Positions 1 through 9,819 of a stretch of DNA of 64,000 nucleotides are shown here, one piece after another. The stretch lies in NCBI GenBank assembly GCA_959347315.1, contig OY365817.1, positions 5,066,643-5,130,642 of the forward strand. Direction: 5' to 3'. The notes below the pieces were generated by a model. That model saw only the letters and a list, made by a program, of their open reading frames with translations, ran no database searches and had not been told where the DNA came from. A program made the position numbers and the translations under genes. The stretch comes from Bimastos eiseni. Its lineage: Eukaryota; Annelida; Clitellata; Crassiclitellata; Lumbricidae. Within the stretch, counting starts at the first letter, position 1. The number at the start of each line of letters is the position of its first letter.

Positions 1-90
1 ATTGCATCTTCTCCTGGCGACTGACTATCCGCGCCTCAGATTCACATTTAGGTGTGACCTTGTGACCTTAATAAATAAATAAATAAACCT

Positions 91-210
91 CACCGTTGGT
101 TCGGGGAAACACTTGATGCACGCAGTCCAGAGGTTCCTGGAACCCGCTCACGCCGTCTTCCACGTCTCCCGGGGCAAAAACCTTCGGCGCACCCTCACAC
201 ATCCATAAAA
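91..210 (-). CDS. Candidate internal exon of an unknown minus-strand gene
   Basis: On the minus strand a short open stretch reads APKVFAPGDVEDGVSG and then PLDCVHQVFPRTNG. It has C/G-rich third codon positions and ends at a good donor (gtgagg) near 91. A possible acceptor precedes it near 205. I do not recognise the protein. The surrounding sequence is AT-rich, so the codon bias stands out. It could equally be a transposon relic. Confidence 0.25.
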
Positions 211-659
211 TCAAAGTTAGTTTCCTTCGTACACGTAGCCTGCCAGCTATACAATATCGTTTAGCTGCCACCAGCAGCTGTCAGCCTGCTTGTCTGTCTG
301 TCTGTCAGCCTGCTTGCCTCTCTGCCTCTCTGCTTTGTATAGGCGTATAATTATACGTGAACAATAGAAGCCTATCCTAATCTGACATTGTGCTCGCAAC
401 AGCAGAACCAGGAAAAGGCGGTTTAATACCTGATCAGAGCTTCACTCCCCGGATTCGACCTGGCACCGGAAAGAAACGAGAGGATTGGCTATTATATTGC
501 GGACTTGATTTGGTATAGCGCCGGTGATTAAGCTGGTCTCCATGACCTGGCTTTTGTGGGCGCTGTGAAATTTTCGAGGATTTACATTACAAAGACTTTC
601 GAATCTGAGCAAGCTACGGCGAAGTCAAGTTTGCACAATCGGTCTGTACCACAACCGAA

Positions 660-850
660 TGTTGGACAAATGCCCCCCCCCCGGACAGAAGCTCCCGGGA
701 CAAAAGCCCCTCCCAACTAGGACAAAAGGCCCTCAGTGTAGACCATAAGTTCGCTCAAATTATATGTGCATGCTTGTATATGTGTACATATGAATGGTTG
801 TATGCACAATATGTATGTGTGCATGGATGTGTCCATGTCGGCTAAGTTTT
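660..850 (+). repeat. Dispersed GGACAAAAGCCCC-type repeat, copy 1
   Basis: C-rich words ggacaaa(a/t)gcccc recur three times, then about 120 bases of conserved flank run to ggctaagt. The whole unit matches the reverse complement of 17085-17250, so it is a dispersed repeat family. Confidence 0.75.
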
Positions 851-852
851 AG

Positions 853-1140
853 AGTAGAGGGGTTGGTGGATTGTTGAGGAGGAAGAAGAAGGAGGAGGAA
901 GTCGTAGGGAATGATCCTGGAGTAGGGGAAAGAACAAGAGTGACGCTGAGAAGAGGGTGAAGAGTGAGAAAAGGAGGATGGGGTGGGAGGAGGAAGTGTT
1001 AGGATAGGGTGAGAAGTTGAGGAAGGGGAGAAAGTTGGGCAAAGGTGAGTGAGAACAAAGAGTGAATAGAAATTAGAGAAGACGAAGAAAGAGAAGAGGA
1101 ATTAGAGTTGAGGAGGAGGGATTAGATTGAGGAAAGGTGA
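853..1140 (+). repeat. Purine-rich (GA) tract
   Basis: Almost 290 bases with very few pyrimidines on the + strand, rich in gaggag, gaagaa and agagaa. No regular unit. Its composition resembles that of the large satellite at the other end of the window but it is not the 33-bp unit. Confidence 0.6.
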
Positions 1141-2659
1141 ATTCTGCCAGACAAGCAGCCTCCTGCAGGGCTGCAGAGTCACCTCAGGCCAGTCAGGAAC
1201 GATAGGCCGCAGATGCCACAAGAACAGAATTGCCTCCCCACAACTTCGTCCTCAATCGAGGTGCCCCATAATCTTCTTCACCCTGGCGAACGCCGGGTAC
1301 CCCAGCGAGTAGCATATATGTTAACTGAATTTGGCCTTACAACCCAAGGTTTATATAAGGCCTATGCCTAATTTAAGCCTTATAGGTATATAGGGCTGTA
1401 CCGAATAGGTGATTTTCACTACTCGAGCGAATACGATTAGGCTAATTGGACTAACTATTCGGCCGAATACGAAGTGTACAAAATAGGACTAACGATAAAT
1501 TTCACTATTTCAAATTTGAGCAAAAGTTTCAATTGAGTAAATTGAATAAATAAACTAAAAGTAAACAGCTAACCTAACTTAATTTTTGCAACCCTCTGCC
1601 AGTCTGTATGCACTAAGAATGGAACTAGTTTAGCTAAGCTTAGAAATGAGACGGCTGACACTGCGATACCGTAGTGCAGGCATTAGCTAGATCAATCGTG
1701 GTTTGTACTCGCAGCTACACGTAATTAGAGTAATGCTTGCATGGTTGCCGTGTAAGCCACAGTCCGTCATTTAAAATACACAGGACTGTAAACAATTAGG
1801 CCTAATACGACAGGGAGTCCGATGAATGAAGGGTGTATGCGGGCCGGGTCATCTAGGTTGCAAATTTGTGACCGATGTGCGACGGTACGTAAGCCTAAGC
1901 CTACGTTAAACCCCTGAATATCTCAAACCTAAAACTTTTCTTGGAAAAAATTATGATTTCCAGTCCTGCTGATAGGAATATAGGTCAGGTGGACCTACTA
2001 TAATATCAGTAACAATTGAGGCTTGCCCATCCTGAGATGGAACAATTCCTTCGATAAGGATTTCATTATATAGGCCCACAAAGGGTTCGAACAAAAGAAG
2101 GAGCCTGGATGCAAACATTGACTAGGTTATTTGGAGATTCCCAGGCGGCCATCTGGGGATTCCCGGTGTCCCGTTACAGATCAAGTCTCCTTGTAAGACC
2201 CCACCAGCCGATTCCATTTCCGAACAACTCCTCCACTGTTTGGACTTTGACAGTGCCAGTCACAAGCCTGGAGAAAGGAGGAGGGTGACATCAAATCATC
2301 TTCGATGTGGAACGGTGTCGTTAAAAAATCAGCAACAATCAATCCATTTCGTCAGGGGCGTCTATCCCCCCCAGTCATTGTAGCAACTTCCCCCTAAACT
2401 CCGCTTCCACTTCGCTCCCCACCTAATTTTTAACATAGCCCGGGAACATAACCTCCAGGATAGTCTTTTGAAATTGCAGATGCATGTAGGAGAGCTTTGG
2501 AACCTTATGGATAAAATATCGGCTCTGACTCACCAGACTTTCATCTTACCTGCATTTTTTTTTGCATTTTCATGCATTACTAGTCTCTCCACTTTCTTTT
2601 GGATAACGATAATCTTCAACCCTCAACAATGACATATCGTGATAAACAATACCATATCT

Positions 2660-3430
2660 ACGAGATATATAATATTCGTTTATTTAGAGATCTTAAATAT
2701 AATCTGACAAAAACGCAGAAATGTTAACACGAGTTACAGTGTTCAGTAAAGTTCAGAATTAACATCAGACTATATTAGATGTTTTATATAATGATCTGCG
2801 GGTAAACTAAGAGCTGTCTTTGGGAGAGAGAACATGGTTGTGTACTCTCCTGTAGGTTTTAATTGGTAAATGGAATAGGGACGGAGTGGAGGTAGGAGTT
2901 GGTGAAGAACAAGCTTAATTGGGGTTATTTAAAATGAAGAAGAAGAGCTTTATCTTGTCACAAAACTCGGCACCCATTTTTTCTTTCTCTTTCATTCAAA
3001 GCATATCTAAAGCCACTGCCATTGCCAAACAATTATGTTTTGTGCCTCCCTATTCCTGTGGGGACTAACCCTAACCTCAGAGAAAGAGCGCCTGGAAGAA
3101 CTCACAAAAAGAGCGTATACAGCCTAGGGGGTTACATACAATGTAGAACAATCCATCACAACAATTTCTAAACTTGCCAGCATAGCAGATGTCAAACATC
3201 CTTTCTCCATTTACGCAACCCCAAACATGTTCTTCACCAAATCGCTCCCAAACTATGTTCTCCCACCCACAGACCACTCTCAGTTTATCCCCGGATCATT
3301 GTATAATAATGTTTACTGGTTTATTATAAATTCTAGTTACTTTTATTGCTCTACTGTCACTCATTCTAGCATTTCTGCATTTTTGTCAGATTGTTGTCTT
3401 TCTTAATAAACGAAAATCATCATCACGAAT
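2660..3430. mobile_element. Candidate non-autonomous DNA transposon with imperfect inverted repeats
   Basis: The 23 bases at 2701-2723 are repeated in inverse orientation at 3370-3392 with one mismatch, and weaker matches extend on both sides (ttcgttta, gagt.acagt). The interior has no recognised coding sequence. Exact ends and target duplication were not resolved. Confidence 0.45.
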
Positions 3431-3699
3431 AATTATAACATCAGCTAATTACACAAAATGGGTTATAGCATAACTTCGCAGTACTGTTGTGTTGCTTCTT
3501 TTCAAGTAAATAGGCATAAGCTGTAAAAAATTTGAGGAACGAACGGACCAAATATTAGGCCCTATTCTATGATGAATCGTGGAATGAACCTATAGTTAAT
3601 GGCGCACACACAATGACTGTATCAGGAAATCTCCCTCCCCCGGTTATTTCCCCCAGAAAAATATTTCCTCTGGAAATTTCTCCCCGCAATGCAACTATT

Positions 3700-4012
3700 T
3701 CACTAACTTCAATCGAATTTTTTGGAACCGAAGGATCTGTGCAGATGCTCAGTAATTCTCAACATTGGTTAATGGACGGAACTTTCAAAGTTGTTCTTTC
3801 ATGTCCAAAATTGTGGAATAATCTTTCCGTGTCTGCATGTATACTTCTCCTCAATATTTTATTTAAAAAAAGACTCACTTCACAAGTAAAACCCAATGCC
3901 AGTCACAATGGATGTTGAAAAAGCTGCTATGAATCATGAATGCATTTAAAGAACCGTTTGGAGAAGTTAAAATCCATGGATGTCTCCATCATTTAGCGCA
4001 AAAATGTCTGAT
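3700..4012 (+). pseudogene. MULE-type transposase fragment (degenerate)
   Basis: Frame from 3613 contains NSQHWLMDGTFKVV at about 3754-3795, the start of the MULE transposase domain (W..DGTFK..P). After a frame change near 3934, EKAAMN and AFKEPFGEVKIHGCLHHLAQ follow (about 3917-4001), matching the family's DFE.A...A....F.....GC.FHL.Q block. A small atgaatc duplication causes the frameshift. Only the central part of the domain is left, so this is a dead fragment. Confidence 0.7.
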
Positions 4013-4076
4013 GCTTTGCATTTTTGTAGAAATATTTTAAAATTGCGGGGGGAAATTGCGCGGGAACAACTCCTAG

Positions 4077-4621
4077 CTTCGGGGGGAAATTCTAGGGAAG
4101 AAATTTCCAGTGGGGACATTTGGGGATATATCCATGGAGAAATTTCCTAGACTCCACAGTGACACTATAGAATTTAACAGAATAGCTTAACTGCAAATAA
4201 TAACAGCTCCTAACTTCGGGGGGAAATTCTAGGGAAGAAATTTCCAGTGGGGACAGTTGGGGAGATATCCATGGAAAAATTTCCTAGACTCCGCAGTGAC
4301 ACTATAGAATTTAACAGAATAGCTCAACTGCAAATAATAACAACTCCTAACTTCGGGTGGAAATTCTAGGGAAGAAATTTCCAGTGGGGACAGTTTGGAA
4401 AATATCCATGGAGAAATTTCCTAGACTCCACAGTGACACTATAGAATTTAACAGAATAGCTCAACTGCAAATAATAACAACTCCTAACTTCGGGGGGGGG
4501 GGGAATTCTTGCGAAAAAATTTCCAGTGGGGACATTTGGGGAGATATCCATGGAGAAATTTCTTGGACTCCACAGTGACACTATAGAATTTTACAGAATA
4601 GCTTAACTGCAGATAATAACC
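4077..4621 (+). repeat. 137-bp tandem repeat, four copies
   Basis: Copies start with cttcgggg at 4077, 4214, 4351 and 4488, exactly 137 bases apart. Each contains ggaagaaatttccagtgggg and a run ending cacagtgacactatag. GGGGAAAT-type words occur in opposite orientation at 3640-3695, left of the MULE fragment, so the array probably belongs to the right end of that element. Confidence 0.85.
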
Positions 4622-4719
4622 GTGTAAATTATATAAAATTCTTCCCTTAATTCCTCAAATTTGCTTCCACCTATTTCGGGCATTTACTCCAAGGCTTACA
4701 TGGTGTCGACGCTTCTGCA

Positions 4720-4862
4720 TTTCGAAACACATCCTACGAGGAGAATCTGTTTCTAAATGAATTGTGTGTGATAAGTTTATTTAACGAGGCATCCATTAAA
4801 TAAACTTTTCACACAGACGATTCATTTCGAAACAGGTTCTCCTCGTAGAATGTGTTTCGAAA
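4720..4862. mobile_element. 143-bp near-perfect palindrome (MITE-like)
   Basis: The left arm from tttcgaaacacat (4720) to tttatttaa (about 4785) pairs with the right arm ending gtgtttcgaaa at 4862. This makes a stem of about 65 bases with few mismatches and a loop of roughly ten bases. No coding potential. Related AT-rich words continue to about 4985. Confidence 0.7.
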
Positions 4863-5129
4863 TAAATTCGCCCCGATAGTTTATTTTAAAGTAAAGTCTC
4901 CGGCAGGATAATATATTTCATTCTCCTTTGAAATAAACTCTCTTCGGTATACGAGTCATTTCTACTTAAGACAGTATACCTGCAGTCGTATAATAAATTA
5001 ATGCTGTTTCCCAGCTTTATAATATCCAGCTTGGTGTTCTTCTCTGGTAACGTCATTAAACAAAGACTCACATTCAGCGTTATCCATGAAAATAAATTTT
5101 AAGTAATTATTAATGAGACCCATTGCTAA

Positions 5130-5830
5130 TAATAATGTTGTGTTTTGGGGTTTTTGTTGCTGGTTGCCATGAGTTCTTGCTGCACTTGCCACCACAATGC
5201 CTCCCGTCTGCCGCGCGTCCTCCACGTCTTCGCCGCGCCTGCCGCGGGACCTCTGCTCCGTGTCCGTCATGTTGCCACGGTGATGCCCTGCCACGGCGCC
5301 AGCCGCGCCAGCTGTCATGGCTCGTCCAGCGTGCCAAAAGACAATTAACCTTGTAAATCATATTGTATTGTAAATGCATAAAACAGAGACTGACGCATAT
5401 CATCCTCGTTTTGGATGCGTCGTTAAATAAACTGAAATCAGGCCAGTCAAGGAGCTCAGTCAATCCTTAGTCGTCGTGGAGCTCGGTCGTCTTAGTCCAT
5501 CGTGGAGTCAGTCGGTTATTAGCAGTCGTCGCAGTCGTTTGGAAGCGGTCGTCGAGAACAGTCGTCAGATTCCTCACGGACAGTCGTCGAACAGTTTACT
5601 CAGTCGTCGTAGTTAGTCGTTGAAATCCGTCTTTTAGCAGTAGTCGAAACGATAACATTGCGTACAGTTGACAGTTTGATCGGACACTTTAATTGCCAGT
5701 TGAGTTACCAATAAAGAATCTGTGTTGAACATCCGTCTCTTGCCGACCGTAGAGCCTTACCTGCAGCATACAACCACTCGGAAGGGCGTCCTGGTAAAAT
5801 AGCTCATCCATCAGTGGGAAACGCAACAAT
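5130..5830. other. GC-rich patch followed by AGTCGTCG-rich sequence, possible LTR remnant
   Basis: 5190-5335 is rich in CpG, unlike its surroundings. 5450-5650 repeats agtcgtcg-like words. AATAAA occurs at 5710. Together these could be a solo LTR, but I could not show a TG...CA boundary or a primer-binding site. No protein is recognised in any frame. Confidence 0.25.
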
Positions 5831-6099
5831 AATAACTGTGTCCGGATGAAAAGTAGTACCCAACAAAAAGTGTCACAACTCGTTCAAAACTGTAAGTATT
5901 TGCCTAAAATTTTAAACTCAACAACAGTGACCATATTTACACGAGATCCCAAAGCCGTTTGGAAATATTCGTGAAATTGTCAAATTTATGAGCGATTGCG
6001 ATGGAACACTGAAAAATTAGAGTTCATGCACGTCGGCAACGTGAACTTAGGGTTAAAATCGCAAACAAAGACAATGGAGGGATTGTAGATTAAATCAGA

Positions 6100-6250
6100 G
6101 TTGAGTTCGAGTCGGGTCGACCCTCGGGTCGGGCCGGCTTGGGTCGGGTCACGAATACCTGTACTCTGGTCTGGTCGGGTCGGGCCAGGATCTTAGTGGG
6201 TCGGAGCGGGTCGGGTCTGCAGCTTGGGCCCATTGCGACCCATCACTTTT
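6100..6250 (+). repeat. GGGTCGG-rich repeat
   Basis: gggtcgg and close variants recur about ten times. A weaker, same-orientation relative lies at 7170-7260. Both look like parts of a dispersed repeat; I cannot name its class. Confidence 0.5.
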
Positions 6251-6614
6251 ACGCAGAGTCTTATTTAAACTATGTGGAAGTACACATAGGTTCCTGACAG
6301 AATAATTATAAAGAGAAACTAGTAATGCCTGTTTGACTGCATGCCTGGAAATTGTTGTACATAGAATCAGAATAAACTCAGAATAAACCGGTAGGCTAAT
6401 GATGTGAAGTGCGAGATTCAGGGTTAAAGAATCTGCCTGGGCCACTGGGAAAACAGCCAGTGACCGGCGGGTTGGCAAGAAGCGGCTGCCCACTGACCAG
6501 TGGGGCTGAGACAGCTGAGAACAGGATAGAGACTTAGAGAGAGATCGAGGGACGGTAAAGTACATGTAGCCTATAGCTAGTTAACACTGTGCATGGCTGT
6601 CATTTCTTATTGTG

Positions 6615-6615
6615 T

Positions 6616-6709
<94 letters not shown>

Positions 6710-6713
6710 TGAT
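6615..6713 (+). repeat. (ATG)n to (ACGATG)n compound microsatellite
   Basis: Pure trinucleotide repeat changes midway to an alternating hexamer, explaining the Met-only and Met-Thr frames that read through it. Confidence 0.95.
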
Positions 6714-8266
6714 AAGCTCTCTGTCCGAAGGCTGGTCCATTGGCTTTATGCCATACAGGTATGAGATGAATGACGTGGTTTCCCGTTGCCTTCCTCACAA
6801 ACAATTACTGGTTGGCAACTTGTCGCAAGTCGCAGCGCAGTGACCTGATGTACTAGAGGTCGGTTCGAACCTGCTACCCTTCGTTGCAAGGCTCAGAACA
6901 TACCGCTACTCTGCCCCGTCACATTGTGTGCATTTATCGTTAAAGGAAGAGGATTATGTTAAATATATATTGCTATCCAATCGTTTGCATTTGCAGAGGT
7001 ACACGGGTCGGACACTTAAGTGCCTAGTAATATCTGGATTTCTTTTGCATAAAGTTATGGATAAGGTAAGTTTCGGCAACATGGAAGAAACGAGTGGGTT
7101 TTTTTCATGATGGGTTTAAGAATTATGAGCCCAAAATATTAAAATTTGTTTGGATTTTGTACTTCATGGGTTGGCTCGGGTAAGATAAATGACTTCAGGA
7201 GTCGGGCTGGGCCAGGTCCATTTTAGATGGGTTGGGTTGTGTCGGGTCATGAAAATTGAACCCAATGGATTACACTGTATTGACAGTAATGGATAGACGA
7301 AGAAGAGTTGGATCTGAATGGAATATCCACAGAACAGAATGCTTACATAATATATACGCATCCCATTTCATTCTTCCATTTCTGTATTATAACTTCCGTC
7401 TACCACTCTGACTTCAATATTTTCCTTTCTAGCATGAGTTTCGTAATCTGGTCTGATGCAGCTGCGTGCATGCATGGAGAAGAGATTTATGTAGGCCTTA
7501 TACATGGAGGGGAGGACTGTGTGTGATGAATGGGAGGACTTTGGCGGATAAGATCTGAGATGTTGTCCAGTGGATGAAACTGCATCTAGCATCCCTGTCG
7601 CATCCATCAACAGACGACTCATCACCACATTAACCACCACCAACACCCACGTTAATAGTTTACGGCTGGGCGTCTTGGTTCGCGTGAGACGCCATAGTCC
7701 GCAAGTGTCGAGCGATGTTAATCAGTCGCTCGTTATAGCCATACAGACGAAGAACGATAGAGAAGGGCGAAGAAGGACGAAGAAGGGAATTCCCGATCAA
7801 GAATCACCCTCAGAATGATACCTAGTCCTCGCTTTAAGTAGTCTTGCTTTTCTGCATATTCCTCTGTATAGATGACAAACTTAACGCACACTTCTTTTGA
7901 TAGTCTCTTAATCTCTTTAAGATCAATTTGGTCATTTAACGACTTCTTGCCATGATGACTTTATAATGACATCTCATAATGACTTCCGTTTGTGACGATA
8001 TCTATGGCCAGTTTCAGACTTTGCCTTGACCGGAAAACGAACATGTAGCTTGATTACGTGTGCACACACAGCCTTCGAGAGTTTCTAATCAGGAGCTATA
8101 TAAATGGCCAGATATATATATATTATGTATATATATCTATTTATGTCTGGGGCGATGCAAACGACGAAGATGCTATATAGTGTGCACATATTATTACTTC
8201 CGTATCCATACAGGTGACGCACGACATCTGCAGAGGCGCATCTACATTTCGGCACATAAGCTTATA
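6714..8266. other. Intergenic, nothing recognised apart from short repeats
   Basis: Frames here are short and resemble no family I know. The G-rich repeat at 7170-7260 and a short AT run near 8110-8140 are the only structured parts. Confidence 0.5.
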
Positions 8267-9046
8267 CACTGTGTCCCAATTGAACTGATACCCTTTTTCT
8301 CTTAGTAATAAATCTGCCAATTCTAAAACATAACAAAATAAGAGTTTGCAGACTTAAATAGAGATAAATTACTAATGTCGTGTGAAAATTTTATACAATT
8401 TTATCAGCAGAGTCCAAAGTTATGCACATTCAAATTTGGACAAACAAAATTCGAACTTTCCAGCAAGTAAAAAAATAATATTTTCTTAGCAAACTGCATG
8501 CCTTACTTATTAAAATGAATGCCGTCACAAAAACGTCATCTCCATTTCAGCAGACGATGATAAAACAAGATGGGTTTCAGTAAAGATGACTTGAGTTTGA
8601 TTAAAATTTTAAGGCAAGAAAAACATTACGGATCAAAAACGTTATTGAAGGAATTTCCTAACAGAAACTGGTCTATCGCAGCCTTGATTGCAAGAATCGA
8701 TGCTACCGGATCAGCAGATAAACGGCATGTCGGTGGTAGACCACGCACAGCTCGTACTGTGGAAAATGTCGATTCTGTTGAAACACTTGTACTGAGCCAA
8801 GAAGACCGACCTGGCAGCCACAAGTTAACAAAATTATGAATTTTTACATGTTGGATAGTTTAAATTTTATTTGTCCACATTTGAATGTGCATATCTTTGG
8901 ACCCTATTCGTAGAATTTGATTAAATTTTCAGAAGACACTGGTAATTTATCCCTCTTTCAGTCTGTGAAATGCTATTGAATAACATTTAGAATATACGGA
9001 TTTTTTGCAAAAACAAAAAGGGTATCAGTTCAATTGGGACACAGTG
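8267..9046 (+). mobile_element. Tc1/mariner-type element, 780 bp, internally deleted
   Basis: Terminal inverted repeats are perfect over 32 bases (8267-8298 and 9015-9046, beginning cactgtgtcccaattg). Each end is flanked by TA, the target used by this superfamily. Inverted similarity extends inward, e.g. gtccaaag.tatgcacatt near 8411 pairs with the inverse near 8885-8905. It encodes only the N-terminal part of a transposase, so it cannot move by itself. Confidence 0.9.
8570..8839 (+). pseudogene. N-terminal fragment of Tc1/mariner transposase
   Basis: 89 residues with HYGSKTLLKEFPNRNW, GGRPRTART and LVLSQEDRPGSHK, the paired-like HTH DNA-binding part of a mariner-type transposase. The DDE/D catalytic domain is missing: the frame ends at 8839, where a full protein would run to about 350 residues. 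It lies inside the 780-bp element, in line with an internal deletion. Confidence 0.85.
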
Positions 9047-9776
9047 TATATATAATTATAATTATAATTTTACGATCGTTACGACGCCAATTACGGTGGA
9101 GGGATCTTAAGCCGTCGCCATCATGTCAAAACTGAAGACAGGCGGGTGAGGGAGGGAGGGTGAGAGGAAGAGAAGCAGGCGAGGTAGAGAGGCAGACGAG
9201 TGGGAAGGTACGAACAGAGGGACGGTGGGAGTTAGCTGAGTCGAAGATGAAAAGGCCTTGTTATTGGCGCAAAGTAAAAATAATGTATGTATTTGTCGTC
9301 TCATCTACTTAAGTGATAAATCGAGGAATTATAGGCGTGGTAGGCATAAAATTATCTCCTTTGTTTAGTTCAATTATAGGGCCTACGTCTCTCTTTAACC
9401 ATCTCTGTTTCTGTCTCTGTCTATGTCTGGCTGTCTCTGCCTGTCCTACGACCGTTTCTAACCGGATCGAGTGTCTTCTGTAGCCATACATGTAGGTTAT
9501 GTGGCGTTGCTGCTTTTCCAATCGCTGCTCATCAGCTCTTAACCCACTTTGAATTCGCTGTCAGATTAACAGACATAAGCTCATCATTTGCTGTTGTCGT
9601 CTGAATCCGATTAGACAGAACGACATCGGTTCATTCATACTTGGAGTACTTGGATCGTGTGTCTTCTAAAGCAGTCGAGAGAGAGTGCTACATAAATCAA
9701 GCATCTTTGGTAAAGTGGTTTAATAAGTGACGTCTTGGATTGTATTGACAGAAGAATAACTGCTTCTGTGGACAAT
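9047..9776. other. 5' flank of the aminopeptidase gene
   Basis: No gene seen. This must hold the promoter and 5' UTR (or an upstream non-coding exon), but I find no clear TATA box. A CRE-like GTGACGTC is at about 9726-9733. Short TAATTATAAT and GAGG-rich patches occur near 9055 and 9140. Confidence 0.4.
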
Positions 9777-9819
9777 ATGGAGTCAATCGTCTTCCGACTG
9801 CTTTTCGTCGCTGCTTTAG
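9777..9819 (+). CDS. XPNPEP2: Aminopeptidase P exon 1 (residues 1-14)
   Basis: Encodes the basic start and hydrophobic core of the signal peptide ([14 protein letters not shown]). The donor gtgagt follows at 9820. It ends one base into codon 15. A CRE-like GTGACGTC lies about 50 bases upstream of the ATG, which is only suggestive of a regulatory site. Confidence 0.85.

Larger units (their letters stand above)
1..2660. other. Left intergenic stretch, no recognised gene
   Basis: No recognisable protein family in any frame. It holds short AAAT repeats (70-90), a CTGT-rich patch (283-332), a GGACAAAAGCCCC-type repeat (660-850), a purine-rich tract (853-1140), and unassigned AT-rich sequence after 1320. 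Confidence 0.5.

Noticed and set aside
6589..6843. Met/Thr-repeat protein and its His/Arg antisense frame
   Set aside because: Both are readings of the ATG/ACGATG microsatellite.
9735..9776. Upstream in-frame ATG as the start of aminopeptidase P
   Set aside because: It would put 14 polar residues before the signal-peptide core. The ATG at 9777 gives a normal signal peptide, though use of both cannot be excluded.
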